64,000 nucleotides of DNA from Micrasema longulum (Eukaryota > Arthropoda > Insecta > Trichoptera > Brachycentridae), in NCBI GenBank assembly GCA_022494885.1, contig JAGVSM010002371.1, positions 62,001 through 126,000 of the forward strand, read 5' to 3'. A program made the position numbers and the translations under genes. The notes beneath the pieces were generated by a model, which was not told the origin of the DNA, made no database searches, and saw nothing but the letters and a program-made list of their open reading frames with translations. Every line of letters begins with the position of its first letter. Position 1 is the stretch's first letter. Below, in pieces: positions 10,660-21,540 of this stretch.

Positions 10660-10985
10660 CAGTAAACGCCATCTTAACCCGCTGTTCCACGGACATAAAT
10701 TTAGTAGAGATTTCGAACGTTTTCTTGGAGTGGAGCGAGAAATGCATTGTCATTGTCAAATATTGAATCAACTGCTCCACAAGTGTATAACTTACGTTAT
10801 GTTTTTGTTCTTTCATTGTGCGTTTGGTAATATAAATAATATAGATATACATCAATTAATAATAAAAATAAATACGTAGTGTTTAAAACTGTCTAAACAT
10901 TTTGTTAATTACCTCTGTTTATTAAGTTAGTCTTCATTGTTTATTCTCAACGTAAAAATATTTTTTTAGAGTATATTGTTAAGTG
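10660..10985 (+). repeat. dispersed repeat Z, copy 1
   Basis: TGAATCAACTGCTCCACAAG, CTTACGTTATGTTTTTGTTC, AATATAAATAATATAGAT, TTTGTTAATTACCTCTG, AGTCTTCATTGTTTATTCTC and GTATATTGTTAAGTG align in the same order with 20690-20940 in reverse complement. It shows no coding capacity. A solo LTR or the body of a non-autonomous transposon are both possible. Confidence 0.65.
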
Positions 10986-11079
10986 TCCTCGGCACCGGTA
11001 GCCCCGCCCCAGTGAGGTCACATTATTTTTATTGTGAATTATAGTACAAATGGAAAAAATATGAATAAATAAATATGAG

Positions 11080-11275
11080 TTATTATAATTATTATGGATA
11101 ACTTATATAGCGCCATTTTCGTAATAAAATACCTCAAGGGTGTGATTACATGGTGATTCTAATGTTAAGTTAAAACAATTGAAGCTTTTAAATTTGTAAT
11201 TTAATTAAAATAATTTATTTTACTGTCACGTGCTACGGATTTATTCAAATGATTTAGTTATTTTAAATCGGAACA
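11080..11275 (-). mobile_element. CR1/L2-like LINE 3' UTR end
   Basis: ATGGATAACTTATATAGCGC, TCGTAATAAAATACCTCAAG, TGAAGCTTTTAAATTTGTAA and TGTCACGTGC match, in order, the sequence immediately 3' (minus strand) of the reverse-transcriptase frame at 37529-37954. It is a 5'-truncated insertion that kept only the 3' UTR. Confidence 0.75.
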
Positions 11276-11870
11276 AATTTCTGCCTATGAAGCAAAGGGT
11301 TAATATGATATTGATAAATAAATAACCGTAAATCAACGAAATCGGCATTCCATCATATTCATTACATATCATTACATAACATCACATTCTCTCTCCATAC
11401 ACAGTCGCTCCAATAACAATTGGTATGAATGTTTTTTGGTCAGTGCTACGCATAAATCACTTAATCCACCCAAATTAAAGGCTATAAAGTTCTTTAACAG
11501 ATATAATCTAAAAATAACAAATTCAAACAATTTTTTTTAAATAAAAAAATATTTTATGAGCCGAAGAAAGACACTTTTTTAGTGTTCTGTTTTTATTTCA
11601 CACATACTATAACTGTATTATTCATTCCAACTGGACTCAGAATAATTACTTTTATTTGAAATAAAATACTTTGTATAGGTATATTGTATATCACAGACGA
11701 GTTTAATATTAGCACAACTCCAACACAACTATTTTCAAGTATTTCGAATTTAGTTAATATTTACACCTGGTGAGGAGAAATTCGGATTACCTGAAGCTAG
11801 TTGTGTTATAATATTAACACTTATGTCGTATATATACGCAAAGTGTTTTATTTGACATAAAAAATACTAA
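11276..11870. other. no gene seen
   Basis: AT-rich, with CATTACATATCATTACATAA-type short repeats near 11360-11395. Nothing else recognised. Confidence 0.4.
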
Positions 11871-12274
11871 CAATATTTTGAGTTTGTCCAAATTTTTGTA
11901 GACAAGGAGGAGACTCCCTGGGGAGCTGTTTATATTAACATATTACAACAGAGATGAAAAACATTTAAGAAAAGGTAATATAGAAGTCTAGGCCTCTACA
12001 GGGCTTATGACCTGTCAATGGCTGAAATCAACAGATGAAAGAATTGAATGATTATAGATGTTCAAATAAAGGCAGAATGGTGAATGTTACACAGTGTGTA
12101 AAGTGGCTACTTAAACCATCCATTGACAGGTCATAAGCCCTGTAGATGCCTAGACTTCTATATTACCTTCTCTTAAATGTTCTTCATCTCTGTTGTGATA
12201 TGTTAATATATACAGGTCCCCAGGGAGTTGAATCCAGTCCTTGTCTACAAAAATTTGGACAAACTCAAAATATT
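11871..12274. mobile_element. foldback element with about 150-bp inverted arms
   Basis: The outer end CAATATTTTGAGTTTGTCCA at 11871 returns as its reverse complement ending at 12274. The arms continue inward through TTTTTGTAGACAAGG, ACAACAGAGATGAA, AGAAGTCTAGGC and GACCTGTCAATGG. A central unique part holds GATGTTCAAATAAAGGCAGA and GTTACACAGTGTGTAAAGTG. No transposase is present. At least ten full or partial relatives occur in this window. The superfamily is unknown because no clear target-site duplication is visible. Confidence 0.8.
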
Positions 12275-12329
12275 GTTGATAAATTACCTGGTCCATGAAG
12301 AAGTATAGGAATTGAAAAAAATAACATTT

Positions 12330-12599
12330 TCAGGCGTTGCCTAGTATGTAGGTGAAATAATTCAATTAGATAATTCTCACCCGCATAAATAAAGGTTCCA
12401 GCTCTTTAACTTCACAAACATCAACAGATGAAAGAATTGAAGGAATATAGATGTTCAAATATAGGCAGAATGGTGAATGTTACACAGTGTGTAAAGTGGC
12501 CACTTAAACCAGCCATTGACAGGTCATAAGCCCTGTAGATGCCTAGACTTCTATATTACCTTTTTCTTAAATGTTCTTCATCTCTGTTGTAATATGTTA
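12330..12599 (+). mobile_element. foldback-family copy, single arm
   Basis: It lies just downstream of the complete element. It carries CTCACCCGCATAAATAAAGG, CAACAGATGAAAGAATTGAA, GTTACACAGTGTGTAAAGTG, GACAGGTCATAAGCCCTGTA and ATGTTCTTCATCTCTGTTGT. It is very close to the copies at 23835-24009 and 57908-58106, suggesting fairly recent spread. Confidence 0.75.
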
Positions 12600-12654
12600 G
12601 TAAAAAATATTATTCAACAAAGTAAAAAAAAAAACAGTTAAAAATATGCTTTTA

Positions 12655-12720
12655 ATATATTAAAATAAAACTACTTTTTTTATCCTGAAGAAAGCGTGGT
12701 GTTTTTACCGAAACTAGCTG
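12655..12720 (+). other. possible Penelope-like element signature
   Basis: TCCTGAAGAAAGCG, then TTTTTACCGAAACTAGCTGG, resembles the 'CTGAAGA...CGAAAC' stretch I associate with Penelope-like elements. I see no GIY-YIG or RT coding nearby, so this is weak. Confidence 0.25.
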
Positions 12721-13342
12721 GTTATTAAATTATAAAAAAATCAATAGGTACATAAAAAATACTAAGTTATTTTATTTTAATATATCAAATGATAATGTTC
12801 CCAAAGTTAGTGCTTCAAACATTAAAATATACTTTTATTTAATTATTTAGTAACTCTGGTGAACAAAATAAAATAAATATAGAGCAATTTTGTTTTCAAC
12901 CACTAACAAAATAAAAAGTGGTTAAAAAACCGTTTTTTTGATTTACCATTTTTTTATAATGAATAACCACAATGGTAGTACTTCAAATATAAATTTTATA
13001 CTTTGTAATTAATTACGTATGCTGAAACTCTAGCTTTTAGAACGTGGTCTTTCATATTTATTTTTTTCAGATTTTTCTTTGATTACTTGGACAAATTTTT
13101 ATTTTTCTACGTGTTACATATTTTCGATGCACATGGGAAAATATATTTTCCTTTTTTTTCCATAGTAATTAGATTATTTTATGGTATAGAATTTAATAGA
13201 TAAGAATATGTACATATATTTGAACTTAACTTTAAGCACCTACTGACAAAATGCATTTTATGCAGTTCAGTAGGACTTAATAATTTGTATTTGACTTTTT
13301 GTATGTTTTTGATAAAAAAATAAATAAAATAAAAACAAGTTA
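12721..13342. other. no gene; short shared segment
   Basis: The segment near 12950-12995 (ATAATGAATAACCACAATGG, then AGTACTTCAAATATAAATTT) resembles 50445-50490 (ATAATGAATAACCGCAAAG, TAGTGCTTCAAATATAAATT). The remainder is unassigned. Confidence 0.4.
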
Positions 13343-14755
13343 GTTTGTTTATTTATTTATTTATTTTGTTCATTAACGCCCAAAAGGCATTTACAAAAAA
13401 TAAAAATGAATTACATGCTAACATACTAAATAATAAACAGAATATACAGAAAAAATATGTGAAATTAGTTAGAAAGAATATGATACAAAGTAAAAAAAAA
13501 AACAATAATAACAAAGGTATGCAAGAAAAAACAGTAAGCATATAAACAAAAAATGCAAAGATATAAGCTTATGAAATAAATTCTGTAAGGCAAACAATAA
13601 ATAAAGTGTTACGGTAAGCAAGAAAGACATTTTTAAGTTAAATTAATAAACAAGCAAGCATATATTATCACGAAAAAATAAGAAATAAAAATATGTATCT
13701 ATGAAATGCGTATTTGCCAATACTACAGTGCAATTTGATATAATGGTAAAAAATAAAAAAACAAGTATAAGGTAATAAAAATAAACAAGTAAGTATTTTT
13801 TTAAATTATGAAATTGAATTGTCAATAATGGTTTGACGAGCAGCTACAAATAAACTTGATATTTTGGACTTGGTGACTAAGATGGTAAAGAATTGGACAG
13901 AATGTCTGCAGCCGTTCCATAAGTGTTACCTAACCTATGCAGTCTCGGTATCAATGAATTGTTTTGTTGGTTGGAAGAAGTACTGGAGCAATGAAACAAT
14001 AAAGTACTCCTAGTGTTGACAGCCGGTACTCTAAAATTAATCAATTCAAGTATTTTTGGTGCGTCAAAAAGAGAGTTTACAATTTTATACAGTACAATGA
14101 GATCATTAATAGTTCTTCTTTCAGAAAGTGTTGTTAGGTTAAGCAGTGTTAATAAATAGTCATAATTCACATTTTGAATTGGAATGTTTAGTTTGTAGTT
14201 TATATATCGTAGAAATTTATGTTGAATGTTTTCTATATTATAAACATGAACATTATAGCAGGGTGACCATATTGATGAATTAAAATCTAAATTACTTCTT
14301 ACAAGAGAACAGTATAATATTTTCAATGATCGGATGGACTTGAAGTTTTTTGTATTTCTCAAAATAAAGCCCAACATTTTTAATGCCTTGCTTGAAATTT
14401 CATTGACATGATAAACAAAAGACAATTTTTCATCAAAAAATACCCCGAGATCCTTTATCATTGATACGGTAGAAAGATTGACACCGCCAATACTGTAACA
14501 AAAAATGAGCGGTTTTTTTATTCGATGAAAACGAATGATCTGACATTTTTTAGTGTTTAAGTACATTTTATTTTCTTTACACCACTCATCTAGAGAATTG
14601 AGGTTCTGTTGAACGGACAGACAATCTTCAAAGGTCTTTATCACCCTATAAATTTTAAGGTCATCCGCAAAAAGTAAAAACATGACGTCATTAAAAATTT
14701 TTATGATATGATAATCAATTAAAAATAAAAAGTTCTATTTAATGTCATTATTATT
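13343..14755 (-). mobile_element. Jockey-type LINE, 5'-truncated
   Basis: The element carries the last part of the RT reading frame (13877-14683, described separately), then about 530 bp of A-rich 3' UTR, ending in an AAAT microsatellite (the TTTA run at 13345-13376 on the plus strand). Upstream of the open frame the translation continues as IFNDV up to a stop near 14755, marking the approximate truncation. The conserved 3' segment beside the tail (minus strand TGTAAATGCCTTTTGGGCGT) has a relative at 32815-32870. 5' truncation and an A-rich 3' repeat are normal for target-primed reverse transcription. Confidence 0.8.
13877..14683 (-). CDS. Jockey-type reverse transcriptase, C-terminal 268 codons
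   Basis: This would be the C-terminal part of a retrotransposon polyprotein that copies element RNA into DNA at a nicked chromosomal site. It starts inside the RT domain: the catalytic FADD (in FLLFADDLKIYR) lies at residues 5-8. It continues through NKMYLNTKKCQIIRF, then a KDLGVFFDEKLSF segment matching the RT 'YLGV..D..L.W' block. The C-terminal extension carries KALKMLGFILRNTKNFKS, YCSLVRSNLDFNSSIWSPC and IENIQHKFLRYINYKLN, all characteristic of Jockey-clade elements. It ends ADILSNSLPS. The N-terminal endonuclease and most of the RT fingers and palm are missing, so it cannot act alone, yet no stop or frameshift breaks the remaining part, suggesting a young insertion. The first Met is simply internal; no genuine start exists. 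Confidence 0.85.
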   Translation of the reverse strand: MFLLFADDLKIYRVIKTFEDCLSVQQNLNSLDEWCKENKMYLNTKKCQIIRFHRIKKPLIFCYSIGGVNLSTVSMIKDLGVFFDEKLSFVYHVNEISSKALKMLGFILRNTKNFKSIRSLKILYCSLVRSNLDFNSSIWSPCYNVHVYNIENIQHKFLRYINYKLNIPIQNVNYDYLLTLLNLTTLSERRTINDLIVLYKIVNSLFDAPKILELINFRVPAVNTRSTLLFHCSSTSSNQQNNSLIPRLHRLGNTYGTAADILSNSLPS

Positions 14756-14789
14756 ATACTAATTTTTTTTCTGTGTCCAGGCAAATGAA

Positions 14790-15130
14790 AAATACAGTTC
14801 TGTAAAATTGAACTAGAACCCTGGACAAATGTTTTTGACTCGATAACTCCTCAGGTACAAATGGAGGAGACGAGTCAGCCTCGTTATGTAGTAGTTGGCG
14901 CATTTTTCTAAATTTTTTTTATTCCGGAGTTCGATACCTGGCACGTGAAATATTGGTTTCAAAGGTGATTCTATACACCAAAGTATTTTTTTCGGACAGG
15001 CACCTGATGCGTAAAACTGATCACGGTGTTTTCTTTGTTAAAAATATGACCTAGATAAACTGCAACCGGAGTACCAATGCAGTATCCTATGCACGGCTGG
15101 GTCCGAAAAGGAAAATGACTGCGATTATGA
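14790..15130 (+). mobile_element. tRNA-derived SINE, lineage T
   Basis: GAGTCAGCCTCGTTATGTAG and GGAGTTCGATACCTGGCACG (B-box region) are followed by GTAAAACTGATCACGG, GGAGTACCAATGCAGTATCC, TATGCACGGCTGGGTCCG and AAAAGGAAAATGACTGCGAT. The body matches 2738-2990 and the tail after the nested SINE near 29040-29150. The leading segment (AACCCTGGACAAATG) is shared with 41505-41540. Confidence 0.65.
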
Positions 15131-15323
15131 AAATACACAGGACACCGAAAAAAGGAAAGTTAAAAAAGTAAGTGCCAAATAATTGTTTGTCGTCAAAATT
15201 TGCAAAATGGGTCGTGTTTCTTACGTTGTTTCACATATTTATACTAACGCTTCCCAATACGTAAAAGAAAAAAAAATATGTACATTTTGGAGAGTTTTGT
15301 TCTTTCGTTTTGCGCATTTTACG

Positions 15324-15508
15324 AGCCGGGTTGTGGTCCCGTCCCTAATGTCTCAGACTCGCAGATCAGAGGACCTGAACCCCATTCCACTACAACTTGA
15401 TTCATGTTTTCTAATAGTCTAGAGTTATTTACAACTCTTTGAAAATTGCCCTCCAAAGTTTTAATATTTAGGTTAACCACAAGAACGCGAGTCTGTTTTA
15501 ATTTTTAA
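15324..15508 (+). mobile_element. tRNA-derived SINE, lineage G
   Basis: GCCGGGTTGTGGTCCCG, CTCAGACTCGCAGATCAGAG, ACTACAACTTGATTC and TTTACAACTCTTTGAAAA follow the order of the 48672 copy. The B box has decayed (the region reads GGACCTGAACCCCA). Confidence 0.7.
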
Positions 15509-16894
15509 AAACAGAACTTATCAATTATATATCTTTTATGACTTTAAACAACTGGCTTTACCTTGAGGCTTGCCTGATTTTTGCATAACTCGGACTATTA
15601 ACATTCGACTCTCGCATTGGATGCGAGCAATACGACGTTTTGTAGAAGTGGGTATGTAAAAAAACCTCGTCGTGCCATTTAATTTGTTACGCTGTATACA
15701 TCGTTTTAATCACCTGTTGCGTCCATCAGATACGCTGTTTTTATTCTAGTTCCTGGGTATGACAGGTCGCTTGAATCTTAGCTTCGATGCTATTTATGTT
15801 GACTGCTCTAGTCCACTAGTTTGACCCATAATATAAATTAAGGGAGTTTCAATTTCTTTTAATCTTTGGATAGATTATCTATAGAAAAAAATTGAATTGC
15901 TGTAATTGCAAGTTGTTCGAGAGACGGAAAACCAAATTAAAAAAAGACTACGTTTATGTAAGTTCAATACCGTGAAAGAACCATTTATCAACATGTTCAG
16001 GAGGGGCTAAAAATTTTACGATTTCATAAAAAAAAGTTTAAAAACATAGTTAAATGCAGTTTGTTTTATGTTTTTGATTTATATTAGAAAATCTATTTTT
16101 ACTATCGTGTGCGTCTATACGAAGTTAGCAGGGAAATATCTTTTTTTTATTTGAAATTAATAGGGGTCTATGAAATACTGTCAAGTAAAAAATAACTGTA
16201 CTTGTTATCAGCATAAGAAGTATTAAAAAAATATGATTTGAAATTCCCGCGAAAACGGCTCATTTCATTGGCCACGCCCCTAATACGTCAAGAATCGGTT
16301 AAAATTTTAACTGTGTTTGTGACCATTTAAATTTTAATAGAATATCATCACGAATCTCGACGTCACAATTGACAAGGCCAAACATGTCTCGTTTTAGTAA
16401 ATACATGCTTTTAACAATTTAATTTAAGGAATTGTGTATGTAAACATTTCTCCACAATATCTACATTGATTGTGAGAATACTTTTAATGTTTTCAAATCC
16501 ATTTTACATGTTTTTACCGGTTCTCGTAGTATATGATATTTCCCTATTGTGGCAGTTTACTGGCAGTTACGCATGACACATTCGCTATATTCCCTTTACG
16601 CAAATCAAGAACGTCTCATTCGCCGTATCGGATTTAAGGATATAAGCGGTATTGCGTGCTTCTTTAGTGGGGATGATTCATTCGCGGTATTGAATTGAAT
16701 TCAATGCAAGCAGTATATTGGTCAATTTTAAAATTTAAATATACCAATCAATGCGGCCTGTCCCAATCACCTGAAAAAGCCAAAAAAACGTATTTTGAAT
16801 TTTCGGCTTACATACTGTATTGAATATTTCCAGACCGATTGTCAGGTTTTGTTAATATATTAATATTAAACGAACTTTCATTAATCAATGACAA
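15509..16894. other. no gene seen
   Basis: AT-rich with short unassigned frames. A local GC-richer spot at 16260-16285 (CATTGGCCACGCCCC) combines CCAAT-like and GC-box-like strings, but no transcription unit is visible near it. Confidence 0.35.
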
Positions 16895-17062
16895 TCATCA
16901 TCATAATCACTGAAGGATATGCCCTCCCCCTCCTACTGAAGGATATGCCCTCCCCCTCCAATCTTCTTTAGTCCTCCCGGTTCTGCACTGTCCTCAAACA
17001 CTGTATCATCATACCATCACATTGGTGGGCGTCTTTGTGGTCTTGGTCTCCACTCAAGAACA
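16895..17062 (-). pseudogene. RTE-like LINE, extreme 3' end
   Basis: Minus-strand translation reads VLEWRPRPQRRPP followed by WYDD, matching the VLEWRPRTGKRSVGRPPxRWxDD-like C-terminal segment of RTE-clade proteins. It ends with an ATGATG-rich tail (CAATCATCATCATAATC on the plus strand). A 25-bp segment (CTGAAGGATATGCCCTCCCC) is directly duplicated at 16911-16960. Confidence 0.55.
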
Positions 17063-17074
17063 CACTTTGTTTTA

Positions 17075-17420
17075 TTTATTTTTATTTATTTTATTCGGAA
17101 AACATACAGTCATACAAAATAAGTATTAAAAACAAGATTTTTTTAACATAAAAAGACTAATTAAGTTTTCATAAATAATTTTTTTTTTTTGTTAATTTTT
17201 TTGTTAATCTATCATCAAACATTTGCGCCATGTAACCAACCCATATCCACTTTAACCAAATCAAAAGCCATTTCATAGTCAGCAAAGGCCAGTGTTTAGT
17301 ACAAAACGGCATTAATTTATTGATACTATTTCATATCGATTACCTTTTATTCCCACCCTTCCCTTGACCCATCCTAATTGTACCCCTCTTAACATTAATA
17401 TTAAAAATCAAGGCCCAAAA
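17075..17420 (-). mobile_element. LINE 3' UTR tail
   Basis: An AAAT-type tail (TTTATTTATTTTTATTTATT on the plus strand) is followed by TTCGGAAAACATACAGTCAT and ATTAAAAACAAG. A related end occurs at 37165-37330 (GAAACATACAGTCAACAATG, ATAATAAAAACAAGG). No coding part is attached with confidence. Confidence 0.45.
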
Positions 17421-17699
17421 TGAATTAAAAAATGAACACAACATCATAATTTTTGGAACCGCCATGGTGAGAGAAAGTCAAAAGTTTTTTATCAAAATAA
17501 ATAAAATTATTAATAGTGCAACAGCTTTTATAATTCAGCTTTCCGCTAATTAAGAACTGTGCATAATTTATATCATTGAAGGTAGGTCCTCTCCCGTGAT
17601 CCTCTCTTTTCTCAAATATGAAATATTTTAATAATTTATAATTATTTTTTTTCCAAAATACAGTCCACTTTATAGTTAACAACGACATTTTGCGTTCTT

Positions 17700-18070
17700 T
17701 TATATTCGTTGTAACTTTCAATCACTATTTGAGGGGTCCGGAGATGGTAGTGCAGTATCCCAAATAAAACCCAGCTTGTTCTCGTGGTCAACAGAATCCC
17801 AACTTTGCCGTGATTGTTTTAACTATAACCGAGGTAAAAAGCTCGAAGGTATGAGGAGAGAGAAGATTTATTGTACCATGGTTTTCTAAATTTTTGGTGT
17901 CAACTTTCTTGTGGAGAAGAACAACTATTGCGTTGATCCAGTCTGATGATACATGTCCTAATACTTTTACATTTGTTTAACAAAAGAAGCAATATTTCTC
18001 TTAATTATCACATCGACCATCGAATTCACTAGAACCACTTCTGAATTCTCGTTGTTTAAACAAATCTTTG
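17700..18070 (-). pseudogene. RTE-like reverse transcriptase core relic
   Basis: Minus-strand frames give SSDWINAIVVLLHKKVDTKN, LENHGTINLLSPHTFELFTS and VIVKTITAKLGF, then a stop, then PREQAGF and GYCTT. These correspond to RT blocks 1 and 2 of RTE elements (W..SLIVLLHKKGD, NYRPISLLSHTYKLFTRVI, QPREQAGFR.GYST). The catalytic YxDD part is not present. The element is stopped and frameshifted. It and 16895-17062 have the same orientation and could be one element with an internal deletion and later insertions. Confidence 0.65.
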
Positions 18071-18116
18071 GCTAGATTTTGAATTTCAGATAAAAGTATT
18101 GATTTTTTTTTCTTTT

Positions 18117-18668
18117 ACCCACGGCTTTGCTTACGTGGTATCAAGGAAAAATTATTTAGATATATAATTAGTTGTGTCGTATATCAACAGAATTTTGTTT
18201 ATCGATAAGAATTTTCCCGTGCAATAATATGTTTGATCGGGATTGAAAGTAACTTGGTCTTGGAACTATCGTTATGGAAGAAATACGATAAACTATTAAT
18301 CTTTGGTGACGTTTTTCTGTATATAAATCCAAAATCTCACTACAAAAACAAAATGAAAACCAAATAAAACTAACCATAGATAAAGCAGGTAAAATTTAGA
18401 AATTAAAATAATTAATTTCAAATTGATTATTTTTGGCATCCCACCTAACCGTTTACTCATTTCAATTAATATAGCTAATTGTTACCATATTTCATTATAT
18501 TCTAGTGTACTTTTTTTAATTTTCGGAATGATAAATAAGTGAACCCTTTTTACTTCCCATCTCTCCGAATATCCCTGAGCAAAAAATCAAATCGATCGGT
18601 CGCTCCGTTGAGATTAGAACACACAAACAAACCAACAAACACACTTTCGCATTTCTAATATTAAGTAC
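18117..18668 (+). repeat. dispersed repeat of lepidopteran type
   Basis: It begins ACCCACGGCTTTGCTTACGT and ends with CAAATCGATCGGTCGCTCCG, TTGAGATTAGAACACACAAA, CAAACCAACAAACACACTTT and CGCATTTCTAATATTAAGTA. From memory this pairing of a 'CGGCTTTGC' start with a 'CCGTTGAGATT...AACAAACACACTTTCGCATTT...ATATTA' end is very common in Lepidoptera. The class is uncertain. No second full copy is in the window. Confidence 0.5.
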
Positions 18669-19539
18669 ATAATATATATTCTTAACTTAATTTGTACAAA
18701 TTTTCACATGTGTTTTTTGCATGGGAAATTATATAAACAACCGTCATTTATTTACTCATATAGTTGGGTGCTGGGATTCATCAGTTTAATTAAGCTTTTG
18801 GTTTGTTGTATAAAATATAATAAGATAGAAAGAATACGGATTTTTGAAAAAATGCATAGATATGTCGAGAGTAAGATTGATCAGTAACATAAACGTTGTT
18901 AATTGCTCTTTGCTTCTTTTTTTATTATAGTAAATAAATCAAGCTCTTCATACATAATTTAAACATGTAGGTTCATTGAAAATAAAGAAATATAGACTCA
19001 CATCAATAAAATACCATACAAAAACAAAGAAACATTGTTCTTGACATAAGCAATCCTTGTATCTTGAAACAATAACTATTTACGGTCGGAATAAACCTTT
19101 TTTATATCCAGGTTCGTTCTACGTCATAGAAGATAAATTGCCTCAAATCTCATGAATTCATGTTGTTATTTGTCTATTGGCTCACAAAACAAACATACAG
19201 CTTATTTCAAATTAATCTAACATACTTTATTAGATCTTTTTATCTCTTTAACTTAACATATGTAGGTACTCGTATTTATAAGTTATGACGATACAAAACT
19301 TCATTTTGAAAAAGACTACATTTTTAAGTGTTCAGATATTTCTGATTTAACTAGAAATAAACAAGTATTTTTTTTTTTATTTGAGAAAAAATAAACACAA
19401 ATTACAAAGGCAATCATTTTCATAGAAATACTGTGCAATAAATATAAAATTTTGCTCAGCTACCATATTTTTTATTATTATTATTTGTGTTTTAATAATA
19501 GTAAATGTGAGTATGTAGTCAAAATCTGTCCAATCAAAA
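18669..19539. other. no gene seen
   Basis: AT-rich, unassigned. Confidence 0.35.
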
Positions 19540-19600
19540 ATATTTTAAGTTGGTCTAAATTTTTATAGACAAGAACTGGAATTTACCCTCTGGAGCAGTG
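19540..19600 (+). mobile_element. foldback-family terminus
   Basis: AATATTTTAAGTTGGTCTAA, TTTTTATAGACAAGAACTGG and AATTTACCCTCTGGAG match the outer end of the 11871-12274 element. Confidence 0.5.
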
Positions 19601-19879
19601 GTTCTTAGCCGGTGCTCCTCCAAATAAACTATAAAAGTCGATAAATTCGCGAAACAGTGAAAACCGAGTCCCGACTTAACACAGCATTTTCTAACAGGTC
19701 GGGCCATAAAAAAAATATAATTGTGCTCTAAGATAAAATTGTGTATTTAAAAAAAAAGAAGTATTTTACGAATCTCTAGTTACGAAGACATTACCGCAGC
19801 ACTAAACCCTGCTTTAGGTCAGGATGTAAATATAGTAAATTTCATTAAATCGATACCTTTTAAAACACGAATTTTTAAC

Positions 19880-20420
19880 TCGTAAAATACTGTAGTAAAT
19901 AACTATTTTGTGCGCTGTGACGTAACATCGTGTTACCAAAAGCAAAAGAATAAATATTTTAAAGTTCAGACATTAAAAAAAAAATGCCGAAACACACCGT
20001 TCTTTTTCTTAATTTATATAAATAAATATAGCAAAATAAACAAAAAATCATAAATACGCCAGTCATCTTATATGCATGCATTCCCCATCACTGTCAATAA
20101 TCGAATCTATTTCATACAAAAATTGGCCACAGAACAGCGTCTCTGTTTTTTCGTTTTGAATTATATCTTCTTGCTGTCTCATAAGAGACGTATAAACATA
20201 TTAATTTTTGTATTCTGTAGTGGCATCACATTCATTCTTCGCGTAATTTTTTTTTTTTTTTTAATCCGGCATAGTTAGACAAATTTTGCATCCCAAATCA
20301 GGTGTTAAAATCTCCATTTAAAAAAAATAAGAAAGATATATCAAGTAATCTTGTATCGTATGTAGACTAGTGTGACATCACAGCCACGTAAGAGTTAAAA
20401 GAACTTAGCATTTCTATGGA
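19880..20420 (-). repeat. dispersed repeat Y, copy 1
   Basis: In reverse complement this matches 52780-53490. Shared segments, in order on the minus strand: TAACTCTTACGTGGCTGTGA (followed by TGTCACACTAG), TTAACACCTGATTTG, CGCGAAGAATGAATGT, AAAACAGAGACGCTGTTCTG, and TGGTAACACGATGTTACGTC near the far end. Similarity may extend to about 19690 and 20490. The matching part includes a short frame starting near its 5' side (MEILTPDLGCKICLTMPD, then stop). I do not recognise the family. Confidence 0.65.
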
Positions 20421-20689
20421 AAGTCAGTACGAATATTTGCTTTTTCAAGTGAGCTGGCAATATTATGAAAAACTTACGAATTTAGAGGAAGAATTGTAGA
20501 TTTATAAAAAAAATATTCGACCTAATATTTCTGCTCAAATATCACATAATTAATTTTCACTTTAAATAAATTATATATTTTTAAGAGTTATTAACGGTTG
20601 TCCATATATTTTATTTATTTATTAACTTATTCATATTTTTCTTTCACAAACTATAATTAATAATAAAAATAATGTGTCCTCACGAGTAA

Positions 20690-20940
20690 CCACCCAACAA
20701 TATACTTTTTAAAAATGTTTTTACATTTGAGAATAAACAAAGAAGACTAATTTAATAAACAGAGATAATTAACAAAATATTCACGGTTTTAAAAACTAGG
20801 TTTATATGTACATCTATATTATTTATATTACAAAACGCACAATGAAAAGAACAAAAACCTAACATAAGCTATTCACTTGTGGAGCGGTTGATTCAATATT
20901 GGTTTAGGCGAATGAGACAATCCATTTTACTTCTATCTAG
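20690..20940 (-). repeat. dispersed repeat Z, copy 2
   Basis: The reverse complement of 10660-10985: AGAATAAACAAAGAAGACTA, ACAGAGATAATTAACAAAAT, ATATTATTTATATTACAAAA, CGCACAATGAAAAGAACAAA and CACTTGTGGAGCGGTTGATT. The copies are about 10 kb apart in opposite orientation. Confidence 0.65.
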
Positions 20941-21068
20941 CTCCACTATCCATAGTATATGTATATAGGTATACTAATATACAATTTCTTTAATATATTT
21001 TTTCTTTAACTGTTATGCTGGGTCAGGGTACCATTTTTTTGAAGGCTATAATTTTGTAATGGTTTTTA

Positions 21069-21540
21069 CTTCTTTCTTCTTCTAGTGCCTCGCCGGGTCC
21101 CCCCGTCGTTGGCGATCACTACAGCAAAAGCATATGTATCTGTCCTGCGCTAATTTTACATTTCGCAGCCAGGACGACAGCTTATTGATGTACTCACCAA
21201 AGTGATTCCGGGGAAAAGATGACCGGAGTGGTTCACCGTTGTCTTCTCTGGTGGATTTTCTGTCGAGGCTACCTTTCCTTAGCTGGTTGGTTTTGGTTTT
21301 GAGGCGCCAAAAACTCGCTTCTCATCCTCTCGTTATCTACTGCGATCACACTGTTATGAGTGTGATTCCATTGCCCAGGGTTTGCGACGTGGACGCTAAC
21401 GAGTTGGACTAGTCAGTAGTGTTGCCGGTGGAATGCAACTGGACGTTCGCAGCATTTTATAGAATCACATCCTCCAGCAAGATGTGACTTACTGCGACCC
21501 TACTGACAGTTCGAACCCCTTTCGTGTAAATGGTTTTAAC
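21069..21540 (-). mobile_element. RTE-like LINE 3' fragment (tentative)
   Basis: A GC-richer block that ends, on the minus strand, with CGCCAACGACGGGGGGACCC, GGCGAGGCACTAG and a GAAGAAGAA tail. Such trinucleotide 3' tails after a G-rich end are usual for RTE-like elements. I could not read a convincing RT motif, so class confidence is limited. Confidence 0.45.

Noticed and set aside
16255..16290. A promoter with CCAAT and GC boxes
   Set aside because: The strings are short and no transcription unit, initiator or downstream frame supports a promoter.
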